This document shows, piece by piece, positions 56,332 to 64,000 of a stretch of DNA of 64,000 nucleotides (its first letter is position 1; the number at the start of each line of letters is the position of its first letter). A program made the translations under genes and the position numbers. The notes beneath the pieces were generated by a model. It saw only the letters and a list, made by a program, of their open reading frames with translations, was not told the DNA's origin and did no database searches. Source of the DNA: Aricia agestis (taxonomy: Eukaryota; Arthropoda; Insecta; Lepidoptera; Lycaenidae); the NCBI RefSeq assembly GCF_905147365.1, contig NC_056412.1:6626001-6690000 (forward strand), in the 5' to 3' direction.

Positions 56332-56720
56332 AAAAAGTCTTTTCGCATAATGTAATAATATGTACGAACTTGTTATTAAATCTTTAACCTTGTATCATTT
56401 AAAAAAACATTTTAAAGTAGGCAGTTCCAAATTCAAATTACAAAAATGTGTGATTCTCATTTGTTTTTCTTATTGTTAAGATGAGTGAATCTAATAAAGG
56501 AATTCGATACATTTTAAATTTTTACCACAATGAACATATTACACAAATAAAAAAAATATCCACAGCCGAACATATTATAACCTCCTCCTTTTTGGAAGTC
56601 GGTTAAAAAGGGGAAAAATGCAATGCAAGCCGTGAAAAATATTTGTGATGTTCGTGGACCTAATGCAGTTCTGTGAGAGTAGCGCGGTTTAAGCGTATTC
56701 AATCCGAAAAGAAAGCCCTG
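56332..56720 (+). pseudogene. Broken mariner-like transposase, 5' part
   Basis: The 5' terminus TTAGGTCGGGAAAAAGTCTT then TTCGCAT is mariner-like. An ATG at 56481 opens MSESNKGIRYILNFYHNEH, and after an interruption a frame with AVKNICDVRGPNAV follows, ending in a stop. The pattern matches the start and the helix-turn-helix region of mariner transposases. The interruption (about 56575-56612) is a fragment of Helitron-like HT2 (CCTCCTCCTTTTTGGAAGTC then GGTTAAAAA). No catalytic D residues are reached; the element is dead. Confidence 0.7.
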
Positions 56721-57186
56721 TTACGGACAAAACATTCCTGACCTTCAGATTTGCTCCCGTTTAGGTCTCTGCAGAATACCTTAGGTGTCGTCAACACCAC
56801 GAGAGAACTGCCAAAACTAGTCACCGTTTTTTGATTACGATCCACAAAATTTTTATAGCAATGCGATAATCCCTACCTACAAGATTGCAAAAAGTTATGC
56901 AACAAATTAATGACACCTAAATACTTTAGTCAAATGTAAATTAAGTAGTTCTTCTCCTCCGTCTCATTATTCTTCTTCTTTGAGGTGGAAACCTTAGGTA
57001 CCTTGTGAGTTGTGATGGCTTCGCATCTTCTCATTTGCCTCGAGATTTTCTCCCATGGTATAGAATAAGAGTAACCTAAGAGTAACCAGTAGGTACCCAT
57101 TCTACTGAACCGCCTTTTAAAACAAAACAAGCTGTGACATTGTATTGTTGTTATATCATGTTGCCACCATCTGCCGACTGCCGATA

Positions 57187-57231
57187 ATTTAACTTCTTTG
57201 ATTGCATACTATGCAATCAAAGAAGTTAAAT
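57187..57231. repeat. 45-bp perfect palindrome
   Basis: Arms of 22 bases (ATTTAACTTCTTTGATTGCA...) are exactly complementary around one C. It borders the left end of the GAGGAA-rich element. Confidence 0.9.
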
Positions 57232-57233
57232 TT

Positions 57234-58058
57234 GGGGTTGTTGAGGAAGTGATTATGAGGAAGAGGAGGAGGAAGTGGAATTTCCACGAGCAAATTTAGA
57301 GGATGCGGATGAGGAAGAGGATATTTTTTTGAGGAAGAGGATGCGGATGAGGAAGCGGAAGAGGAAGTACGTCCATATAGTACAGCGTTTCCCAATGTGG
57401 GTGATTACGCCCCCTTGTGGGCGCTGAAGATCTAAAGGGGGGCAGTGTGGGACTCAGAAAAAATGGCGGCGTTTTGTAGAGGCTGTGGGGGCTAATATTA
57501 CCGACAAATTAAGGGGCAAAAGCCCCTTAATTTAATAATTTAAATTCCATCTCAAAGGAAAAGAAAGTAGGTGAAACAATGGGGGCACTAAAACATATTT
57601 TGTTCTCAAAGTGGGCAGTGGACAAAAAAGTCTGGGAACCCCTGATATAGCACTACACTTCGGTATCATTTCGGTTTTCGATAGAAATCAAATTATTAGA
57701 TTATTCGCACTGCGTACGTAGCTGCGTAGTGCGTACACGCGTAAACAAAACAACGCTTGCTATATTATGTCAATAAAATTAAAACAAACAAGCAAGGAAC
57801 AGCGCGGGTGGCGAGAGAGACAAGGAACAAGGAACAGCAGCGCCCGTTCGGTCCGTGTGTCGGCGTGTGCGTTGCCATGATTGGATACGCGACGCGCAGG
57901 CGCAGTGAAATTCCTCATAAATTCCTCCTGAATTTTGAGGAAGCGATAGCGGAAGAGGATTTTTGTATTTTTATTTATGAGGATGCGGTAACGGTTGAGG
58001 AACCCAAATTATTGCGGAACTTCCTCATTATGAGGAAGAGGAATCCTCAGCAACCCTA
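57234..58058. mobile_element. GAGGAA-rich inverted-repeat element, split by a MITE
   Basis: Left end GGGGTTGTTGAGGAAGTGAT and right end (complement) AGGGTTGCTGAGGATTCCTC are related inverted ends. Next to both ends are purine-rich runs of GAGGAAGAGGATGCGGATGA type (57240-57372; 57930-58045). A hAT-like MITE splits it at 57383-57644. Open frames over the runs encode Glu/Asp-rich peptides by composition only; a 131-codon frame at 57757 is not supported as a gene. Confidence 0.5.
57383..57644. mobile_element. hAT-like MITE, copy 2
   Basis: Ends CAGCGTTTCCCAATGTGGG and, as complement, CAGGGGTTCCCAGACTTTT. Flanks ATATAGTA (57375-57382) and ATATAGCA (57645-57652) form an 8-bp target duplication with one mismatch. 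The interior GATTACGCCCCCTTGTGGGC and AACAATGGGGGCACTAAAAC match copy 1 at 24619. Confidence 0.85.
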
Positions 58059-58821
58059 TTGCATAGTACATTATTATGTAATGTACCATAGTACATTACA
58101 TAATAACGAACGAATACATATATTCGTAAATCAAAAAAGACGTAGGAACTAATATTGTAAACATGTGCCCTGGGAAATTTCCATAAATTTAAATGCATAA
58201 TAGATAATATTTTGGCGACATAGTCCAAGCGGTGACTATTATTAGTTAAGTATCGTGTATACAAAGGTGTGTAACGTACTGTAGCATGTAGGTACACGCT
58301 TATTAATATTTCTAATATCAAATACATACTTAAATTATATTAATACATAGTTGATACAGAGACAAAAATACTTTGCCAGTTGGGGCCTTTTCTGGCGGTT
58401 CGTGAGCAAAATAAAATCGGAACTATTATTTGCGCCAAAACTAACATAAAACATCTGGAGTTGTCTTCTTGAGAACATTCTGGACACTCACTATGCAGAC
58501 GTAATAATAATATATTTTATGTCCTTGCCTTCTTTTTTAAAGTATCAGACAAAAACTTCTAATTTTTTGAACTAGAGATCGCACAATGGTCGCAATTCGA
58601 CCTCAAATAAAAAATTAAATTATAAGTTTCAAATTTCAACGCTTTTCTATTGATATTCTATTATGAAAATATTGACTTTATTATTTTATAGACATAATTC
58701 CTGCGACAGGCTCAAACTAATAAAGTCAAATGATGACAGACTGGCCGTGTAATAATAATTGTCTAATGCAGTATTTAAGATTCAATAAAAACAACTAAAT
58801 CTATTTTCAATTTGACTCACC
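58059..58821. other. Intergenic, no gene seen
   Basis: AT-rich. At about 58070-58107 TTATTATGTAATGTAC and its complement form a short palindrome around CAT. The rest is unique. Confidence 0.4.
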
Positions 58822-58947
58822 TATAGTCTGACAAGAAAGTGAAGAAATTAAAAAGTGGCAACATCGTAGTGTCATCCCTTTCAAATCAATCTAAGAAAAA
58901 AGGGATGACACTACTTTTTAAAATCTTCACTTTCTTGACGGACTATA
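58822..58947. mobile_element. Palindromic MITE, TATAGTC ends
   Basis: TATAGTCTGACAAGAAAGTG then AAGA at the left matches the complement of TCTTCACTTTCTTGACGGAC then TATA at the right; inner arms share AGTGTCATCCCTTT. Total 126 bp. TA at both edges would fit a Tc1/mariner-type site, but that is inference. Confidence 0.75.
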
Positions 58948-59231
58948 CGTTTCCGTATTTTTCGTAAAAAGGATCCAAAGTTTTCGCTCGCGTATTAATG
59001 TATAGATAAACAAGAGGTTTGATTTAATATAAGTAATATTATTTTCATATAATATTTTTATGTAGCGTTCGGACTAAGGTTTACAAGTAAGTTTTAGGCG
59101 CGTTTATAAATGTCGATGATACATTGCTTTATAGCCCATTTTGTAGACAAAAATAGTAAGGTAAGCTACCAGTATTATAATACCTTGTTTATAAGTTGTA
59201 AACATTTATATGAAAGACGATTAATTAATAG
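58948..59231. other. Intergenic, no gene seen
   Basis: Unique AT-rich sequence. Confidence 0.35.
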
Positions 59232-59507
59232 TAGGGGAGCCCAATAAGGGATTTCGTGACCTGCTCGAGGGTGTCAGATTAAGCTTGTATAGATTTCCGA
59301 CATGTGCCTATTTATCATGGTATAGAAGTCGGATTTTTCACGTGGTAGGTTTAAAAAAAGTTATTTTGAAGTATCGAAATACTGTCGGATCTGTCTCTTA
59401 CGTTTCACAGATTCGGATGTTTTCGTGATTACGACAATTAGCGAAGATTTGCATGCGCATTATTAATTTGGGAGTACTGTACACGAATTGCACTCTGGGC
59501 TCCCCTA
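59232..59507. mobile_element. MITE with TAGGGGAGCCCA ends
   Basis: TAGGGGAGCCCAATAAGGG at the left and CTGGGCTCCCCTA at the right give 12-bp inverted ends around 276 bp. The interior is not palindromic. TA edges suggest a Tc1/mariner-type site. No transposase. Confidence 0.65.
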
Positions 59508-59777
59508 ATATAATATATTATGACGTTGTCTTCTCATATCCACATACTTATTAAAATGTACTTGCTCCAAATTGCATTAATTATTTAATCATTAATGAAT
59601 AATTGTATACTTCATAATCTATACTAGGTGTAACAAAACTTAGTGATAATACTTTAGGGTGTGTATGTGTTCCTTATAGAGAGTTCACTGTGAAAGTAGC
59701 AGCGCTGAAATACCAATTTTTGTCTCATTTTTGTAACTCGTTACGAGTTTCCTTGCTTGTGAAAGAGTAACTTTTTT

Positions 59778-61091
59778 AGATTAGATTAGATTAGATTAGA
59801 TTAGATTAACGTTTATTTGCAAAAACATGGTAATGACAATATTAGATGGTACAATGAGAAATAGAGCTCATGTTTTGTCGGATACATCTCGACGTGCAAA
59901 TATTGTGGAAATAAAAGTTACATTTAATTTTCTTAATTCTTTGACACATAATATTTAGGTGCAGTTAGTTTTTATTATTCATTGGTTGCAGTACAATATT
60001 GTTAGTAAAAATTATAATAAATTAATCAAATTTCAAACAGTACAAATATGCAAAAAATAAATTAAAAATTGTCAAAATGAAATGTTACTTATAATTATTA
60101 CAATATTATATTATCATCATTAATAAAATCGTCAATGGTATAATACATTTTGGCTAATAGTAATTGAAATAAATTATTTTTAAATTTGTTTAATGACATT
60201 TTTTTTAAATCGTTAGGTAAGTTGTTATATATACGGATAGCCATGCAGTATGCATTTTTAGAAAATAGAGCTAGTTTCTGGTCGGGAATGCACAAGTTTT
60301 CACGTTTCCTACCTCTATATTTAGAACAGTCCTTGTTTTTAGCAAATAAGTATATATGTTTATAAACAAATATAGCCGTTTCGTAAATGTAAAGACAAGG
60401 CAAAGGCAGTACATTTAACTTTTTAAACAGCGGCTTGCAACTGTCCAAATACCCTGCGCCGCATACAGATCTTACACATTTTTTTTGGACCTTAAATGCT
60501 CTAGTAGTATCGGTTGAATTGCCCCATAGTATAATTCCATACCGTAGAGTTGAGGACACATATCCGTGATAAGCAGTCAAGGCAGCTTGTTTCGATGCAA
60601 TTTGTCTTAATCTATTGAGAGCGTAAACAAACCGGTCCAATTTTGTTACAATAGTGTCAACGTGAGCTTTCCAGTTAAGGTACTTGTCAATAGTTATTGC
60701 CAAAAATTTTGTCATATTAACCTCCTCTATTGAATTAGTTTTGTTGTTTATATTACAGGTGATGTCAATTTTATTTTCTTTTTTATTTATAGATTGAAAT
60801 TTTATAAATTTTGTTTTCTCTATGTTAATATTTAAATTATTATTATACAAACATTTAACTATTTTGTTTAACTCTTTAATTGCGATAGTTTTTAGCATAT
60901 TTTTATTTTTACATTTAATTATCAGTGTTGTGTCATCTGCAAACAGTATACACTCTTGGTCCGTAAAAATAGGTAGATCGTTAATGTATAAAAGGAATAA
61001 CAAAGGCCCCAATACACTTCCTTGTGGAACGCCACAAGTATTAGTAAGGAAGTTAGAGGTATTTAAAAACTTTTGTATGGGTGTGGTTTTA
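59778..61091 (-). mobile_element. 5'-truncated CR1/Daphne-like LINE with 17-bp target duplication
   Basis: GAAAGAGTAACTTTTTT flanks both sides exactly (59761-59777; 61092-61108). On the minus strand the element opens inside reverse transcriptase. After a long open frame and about 290 bp of 3' UTR it ends in (TAATC)n at 59778-59807. Short tandem repeats instead of poly(A) are usual for CR1-type LINEs. The upstream domains (endonuclease, N-terminal RT) are missing, so it cannot move by itself. Confidence 0.9.
60098..61090 (-). CDS. LINE reverse transcriptase, partial (palm to C-terminus)
   Basis: The frame is open from the truncation point. It reads CGVPQGSVLGPLLFLLYIND, then ILFADDTTLI (the YxDD-type catalytic motif as FADD), then NIEKTKFIKF and DKYLNWKAHVDTIVTKL. 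The C-terminal part (WGNSTDTTRAFKVQKKCVRS, PLPCLYIYETAIF) resembles CR1/Daphne elements of insects. The first ATG (61012) gives 304 residues, but the true protein started upstream of the truncation. The usual G of KFLGI is A here (KFLAI). No stop or shift is seen within the remaining part, suggesting a fairly recent insertion. Confidence 0.85.
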   Translation of the reverse strand, partial: KTTPIQKFLNTSNFLTNTCGVPQGSVLGPLLFLLYINDLPIFTDQECILFADDTTLIIKCKNKNMLKTIAIKELNKIVKCLYNNNLNINIEKTKFIKFQSINKKENKIDITCNINNKTNSIEEVNMTKFLAITIDKYLNWKAHVDTIVTKLDRFVYALNRLRQIASKQAALTAYHGYVSSTLRYGIILWGNSTDTTRAFKVQKKCVRSVCGAGYLDSCKPLFKKLNVLPLPCLYIYETAIFVYKHIYLFAKNKDCSKYRGRKRENLCIPDQKLALFSKNAYCMAIRIYNNLPNDLKKMSLNKFKNNLFQLLLAKMYYTIDDFINDDNIIL

Positions 61092-61640
61092 GAAAGAGTA
61101 ACTTTTTTTTAAACTTTTGTATGGGTCAATTCATCAATGGACATGGGTCAAGTCAATTCGCTGAAGGATTTTTTTAAATGGGCTTTGACCCACCACACAT
61201 TCCCACCACTGTGTCGCCAGGATCGACAGCGGTATCCAACTACGAAAACCGTTTGATATGATATCACTTCTCAGGGAGCCCGAGGGACATGCTAAAGCTG
61301 TCTTGGAACCCGCAACGAAATGAATCAGAAGAAAATAGGAGGAGCAGGAAGAATTCCAGATTCTCTCCCCATATAAAGCAGGAGACAGCACAAAGTTGCA
61401 GTGACGGAAAGTCAAAGAACTGAAGGGGGAAGCACTACGGGAATAAACGTTAATAATAATAGTGACTACTACGCTAGAGCTTAATTAATTTATTATGTTA
61501 GACTGTTGCCAACTGAAGGGTTTGCCCAAATCACAAACAAAATATGTTTGCCCTTTCAGCGTTGCCACTTTCACAATGACAATGAACTGTTAAAGGGACA
61601 AATTAACATCCTAATTATCAATTTGATATGTTATACGCTG

Positions 61641-61701
61641 TATAATATAGAATGTGTATGAATTATGAACAGCTGACGATTGTTATTCTTTAATATCTCA
61701 G
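61641..61701 (+). promoter_or_regulatory. 3' splice acceptor before the reductase start
   Basis: TATTCTTTAATATCTCAG ends at 61701, five bases before the reductase ATG. The pyrimidine-rich run and CAG suggest that the coding exon is preceded by a 5'-UTR intron. No upstream non-coding exon could be identified, and family A MITE sequence reaches to about 61640. Confidence 0.5.
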
Positions 61702-61705
61702 GAAA

Positions 61706-61796
61706 ATGGAGATTTTCGAAAAAGATGAGGGCAGTATCGAGCCGACAATTGCCGAGTACTACAAGGGGAAGTCTATCTTCATCACTGGTGGCACAG
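61706..61796 (+). CDS. Reductase exon 1
   Basis: ATG in AGGAAAATGG context. Encodes residues 1-30 plus one base, ending ITGGT. Donor GTTATT at 61797, weak compared with GTAAGT. Confidence 0.85.
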
Positions 61797-63803
61797 GTTA
61801 TTAAAATAATAATTAAAATCGGCAAAGTACGAGTTGGACTCGTGTACGAAGGGTTCTGTACCATTCCAGAGCAATAATTGTGTTTTTTGTATGCCCTTGC
61901 CCTTAATAATTTATATGAATTTTATTATTAAAGCATTAATAGGACTCTGTATTTTGTGAAAATTTCAACAGGTAGGCTATTGCCATTTTTGGTATCAAAC
62001 AAAAAATGACAAAAAAATCAATTTGTATGGGAGCCCCCAGGAGCCCCCTCTTCATATTTAGTTTATTCTGTTTTTAGTATTTCTTGTTGTAGCGGCCACA
62101 AAAATACATACAATCTTTGAAAATCTAAACTCTCTAGCTATTACCGTTCTTGAGATGCATCCTAGAGATAGACAGACGGCAAGACATCGAAGTCTTAGTG
62201 GTCCCGTATCCTTTGGGTACGGCAAAAATGTGATTATTTTGTATACTTTGTACGAGTACGGCACACAATATCTTGTGCAGTGTTCACCCTTATTTCATCC
62301 ACATACATAAAATATCATTCTAATATATATCTATATTATTTCAGGCTTTTTAGGAAAGTTGCTCATAGAAAAGCTTCTTTATTCTTGTCCAGATTTGAAA
62401 CAAATCTTCGTTTTTGTGCGAGATAAAAAAGGAGTGCCTCCTGAAAAAAGAATTGCAGCACTGTATAAAAGTAGTGTAAGTAATTATATTAATTATAAAA
62501 CATTGTTACACGAGAATTTTATATAATTATACTTACTTATATAAAATTCTCGTGTAACAATGTTAGGCCCCGTACTCCTCCGAAACGGCTTAACTGATTT
62601 TAACCAAATTTTATATGCATATTCAGTGGGTCTGAGAATCGGCTACTGGGTACTTATTATATTGATAAGTGCATTTGTTGAATAAATAATAGTAAATTAT
62701 TACAACTCGAGACTGACGGCGACCATTGTTTGTGGGACGGGATAGTGATGGACGTTGTCATGGTGACATAGTTATTTAGTCACTTCAATAAAATAATATG
62801 GGTGAAATACTTGACTTATATTATGGCAAAGCAACGTTTGCCGGGACAGCTAGTAATATAATAGATAATTGTACCCATTAAGGGCTAGTGTGTAGATGAA
62901 GAAAAAAATGCTCTAGTATGAATTAAACGTCAAATCATAGTAGGGCTAATGCAATTTTTTGCGAAAACCCAACTTCAAAGGATAAATAAGAACCATCACA
63001 TTAATTCCAAAATGTTCGTGTCGAGCTATTTGTTGCTAAACTCCTCCGAAAGGGCTTTACCGATTGTGTTGTGATTTTTTGTTAAGGTACCTACCAACTT
63101 AGTGCCGCAATATATTTAATGATTTTTACTTAAATTTATTAATTAATATTAATTAAGTAGTAATTCATTTAAATGGCGATAAACCTTTGCCAGTGAGTTA
63201 GTTGCATTTTAAAAAGTCAAAATTGAAAATATTATATATTTCAGTGCTTCGATCGCCTTAGAAATGAAAGGAGCGGATTATTTCAGTCTAAAGTGACTGT
63301 CGTGCCTGGGAATATGATCGAAAATAACTTAGGTATGTATGCGAGGCTGACGACTTATTATATACTTGCTATATTATGAATTATGATGTCATTTTAAATT
63401 CTCTACTCTAAAACTTAAAGGGTTCTAAAGTAAATTCAAACAAGACGCGTCTTGTTTAGAATTTACTTTAGAATCCTATAAATATTTAAACTTTTGCAGG
63501 ACTGAATGAAACCAATCGGGCTTTAGTGACAGAAAATACTAATATCATTATTCATAGCGCTGCTACAGTGAGGTAAATTATAGTGTTTTCATAAAATTTG
63601 AAAAAATTCAAAATTAGCACTAGTTCACTAGAAGTATAGTATTGCTTGTAAAATTTATTGAGTGGTTGAAATTGTGCAGTCTAGTTTTAACTTACTTATT
63701 TTTTCCACCTAGATTTGACGAATCTTTGAAAGAATCATTCGATATCAATGTGTTGGGTGCATTAAGGCTGATCGAGCTAGCTCAAGATGTACACAATTTG
63801 GAG
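61706..63803 (+). CDS. Fatty acyl-CoA reductase, N-terminal exons
   Basis: Exons 61706-61796, 62345-62475, 63245-63332, 63500-63572 and 63713-63803 join in phase to give residues 1-158; the rest lies beyond the window. TGGTGFLG (27-34) is the NADPH-binding glycine motif of the Rossmann domain (NAD_binding_4) found in fatty acyl-CoA reductases. It is followed by EKLLYSCPDLKQIFVFVRDK (39-58), VPGNM (94-98), IIIHSAATVRFDESLKESFD (119-138) and NVLGALRLIELA (140-151), all in family order. These enzymes turn fatty acyl-CoA into fatty alcohol with NADPH; insects use them for wax, cuticle lipid and, in moths, pheromone. The catalytic YxxxK and the C-terminal Sterile domain are not reached. Family length is about 500 residues. 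Which paralogue is unknown. Confidence 0.92.
61812..62224 (+). repeat. Interspersed repeat R9, fullest copy, in reductase intron 1
   Basis: Starts near ATCGGCAAAGTACGAGTTGG then ACTCGTGTACGAAGGGTTCT. Passes TATGGGAGCCCCCAGGAGCC, TTGTTGTAGCGGCCACAAAA and CTAGCTATTACCGTTCTTGA, and ends CCTTTGGGTACGGCAAAA. It makes up most of the 548-bp intron. The head GTACGAGTTGGACTCG is absent from the other copies here. No coding capacity. Confidence 0.7.
62345..62475 (+). CDS. Reductase exon 2
   Basis: Acceptor TATTATTTCAG at 62334-62344; donor GTAAGT at 62476. Encodes residues 31-74 (GFLGKLLIEKLL ... ALYKSS). Confidence 0.92.
62499..62564. repeat. 66-bp palindrome in reductase intron 2
   Basis: AACATTGTTACACGAGAATT then TTATATA and its exact complement flank a central ATTATACTTACT. 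It starts 23 bases after the exon 2 donor. The right arm continues into an interspersed repeat. Confidence 0.85.
62565..62856 (+). mobile_element. Helitron-like fragment in reductase intron 2
   Basis: GGCCCCGTACTCCTCCGAAA, CGGCTTAACTGATTTTAACC and the end CGTTTGCCGGGACAGCTAGT. A second piece of the same family (CTAAACTCCTCCGAAAGGGC) lies at about 63034. CTAG then T at the end fits other Helitron-like ends here. Confidence 0.55.
63245..63332 (+). CDS. Reductase exon 3
   Basis: Acceptor ATATATTTCAG; donor GTATGT at 63333. Encodes CFDRLRNERSGLFQSK ... NNL (residues 75-103) plus one base. Confidence 0.92.
63421..63475. repeat. Near-perfect palindrome in the 167-bp reductase intron 3
   Basis: GGTTCTAAAGTAAATTCAAA then CAAGACG is complementary to CGTCTTGTTTAGAATTTACT then TTAGAATCC, apart from two single-base gaps. 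It occupies a third of the intron and leaves both splice sites intact. Confidence 0.85.
63500..63572 (+). CDS. Reductase exon 4
   Basis: Acceptor CTTTTGCAG; donor GTAAAT at 63573. Encodes GLNETNRALVTENTN then IIIHSAATV (104-127) plus two bases. IIHSAATV is a family signature. Confidence 0.92.
63713..63803 (+). CDS. Reductase exon 5
   Basis: Acceptor TTTTTTCCACCTAG; donor GTATTA at 63804. Encodes RFDESLKESFDINVLGALRL then IELAQDVHNLE (128-158), ending in phase 0. Confidence 0.9.
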
Positions 63804-63825
63804 GTATTAAAATATTATACTAAGT

Positions 63826-64000
63826 AGATGATGGCCGATGGTCCGTTGCGCCAAAATGCGTTAATCGCGCGGGAACCGTACATTTTTTCGGAATAAAAAG
63901 AATCCTATGTCCTTTCCCGGGACTCAGAGTACCTCCAATCTCCATACCAAATTTCAGCAGAATCGGTTCAGCGGTTTGGGCGTGAAGAGGTAACAGACAG
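63826..64000 (-). mobile_element. Helitron-like HT3 in reductase intron 5, cut by window edge
   Basis: TAGATGATGGCCGATGGTCC, GCGGGAACCGTACATTTTTT, CCTATGTCCTTTCCCGGGAC and GGTTTGGGCGTGAAGAGGTA then ACAGACAG: the complement of a single HT3 unit, nearly complete at the right edge. Confidence 0.65.

Larger units (their letters stand above)
59628..61640. mobile_element. MITE family A, copy 6, split by a LINE
   Basis: Left arm AGGTGTAACAAAACTTAGTG through CACTGTGAAAGTAGCAGCGC (59628-59708). The diverged right arm (GCCCTTTCAGCGTTGCCACT, then GACAATGAACTGTT and ATCCTAATTATCAATT) is at about 61550-61625. In between lie a LINE (59778-61091) and about 400 bp of other sequence (61109-61500) with no recognised family. 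Confidence 0.7.

Noticed and set aside
57757..58152. 131-codon protein gene
   Set aside because: The frame crosses purine-rich hexamer repeats and an inverted-repeat end; no domain, and its composition follows the repeat.

Overview
The window is arthropod nuclear DNA, almost certainly from a moth or butterfly. It is AT-rich, has intron-split genes with GT/AG borders and few coding regions, and is packed with short interspersed elements. Many carry the terminal motif GCGGGCAACAGCTAGT and the internal themes (CGCGTAAACTATTCAATCGATT-like units, ACCGACTTCCGAAAAGGAGG) that I know from lepidopteran genomes. The species cannot be named from the sequence.

Two host protein genes are supported. (1) A single-exon achaete-scute family bHLH gene at 19763-20968 on the minus strand. 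Its bHLH is closest to Asense among the Drosophila paralogues as I remember them. It has a GC-rich upstream stretch with E-boxes and a CACGCG site. (2) The first five coding exons of a fatty acyl-CoA reductase on the plus strand (61706-63803), reading in one continuous phase for 158 residues and running off the right edge. A truncated, mutated U2 snRNA copy lies at 43163-43224 on the minus strand.

The rest is intergenic DNA and transposable-element debris. Region 0-15.6 kb is a dense mosaic of palindromic MITEs, Helitron-like fragments, tRNA-derived SINEs and LINE 3' ends, with several nested insertions. Region 16-46 kb is mostly unique AT-rich DNA around the bHLH gene, with isolated MITEs (two with perfect TTAA target sites, one with a perfect 8-bp target site), an RTE-like LINE remnant and long palindromes. 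Region 47.4-56 kb holds four tandem arrays built from mobile-element sequence (units about 175-225, 107-128, 173-174 and 162-172 bp). Region 56-61.6 kb has a broken mariner, a GAGGAA-rich element split by a hAT-like MITE, two further MITEs, and a 5'-truncated CR1/Daphne-like LINE with a 17-bp target-site duplication inside a copy of the commonest MITE.

Nothing here looks like a multi-gene system. The most unusual material is structural: at least eleven long perfect or near-perfect palindromes, several of which look like inverted duplications of an element's own end; a satellite-like array whose monomer is a palindromic MITE; a SINE-like family sharing its 3' tail with a LINE, one copy of which is supported by an uninterrupted paralogue of its host element; and palindromes or repeats in four of the five visible reductase introns.
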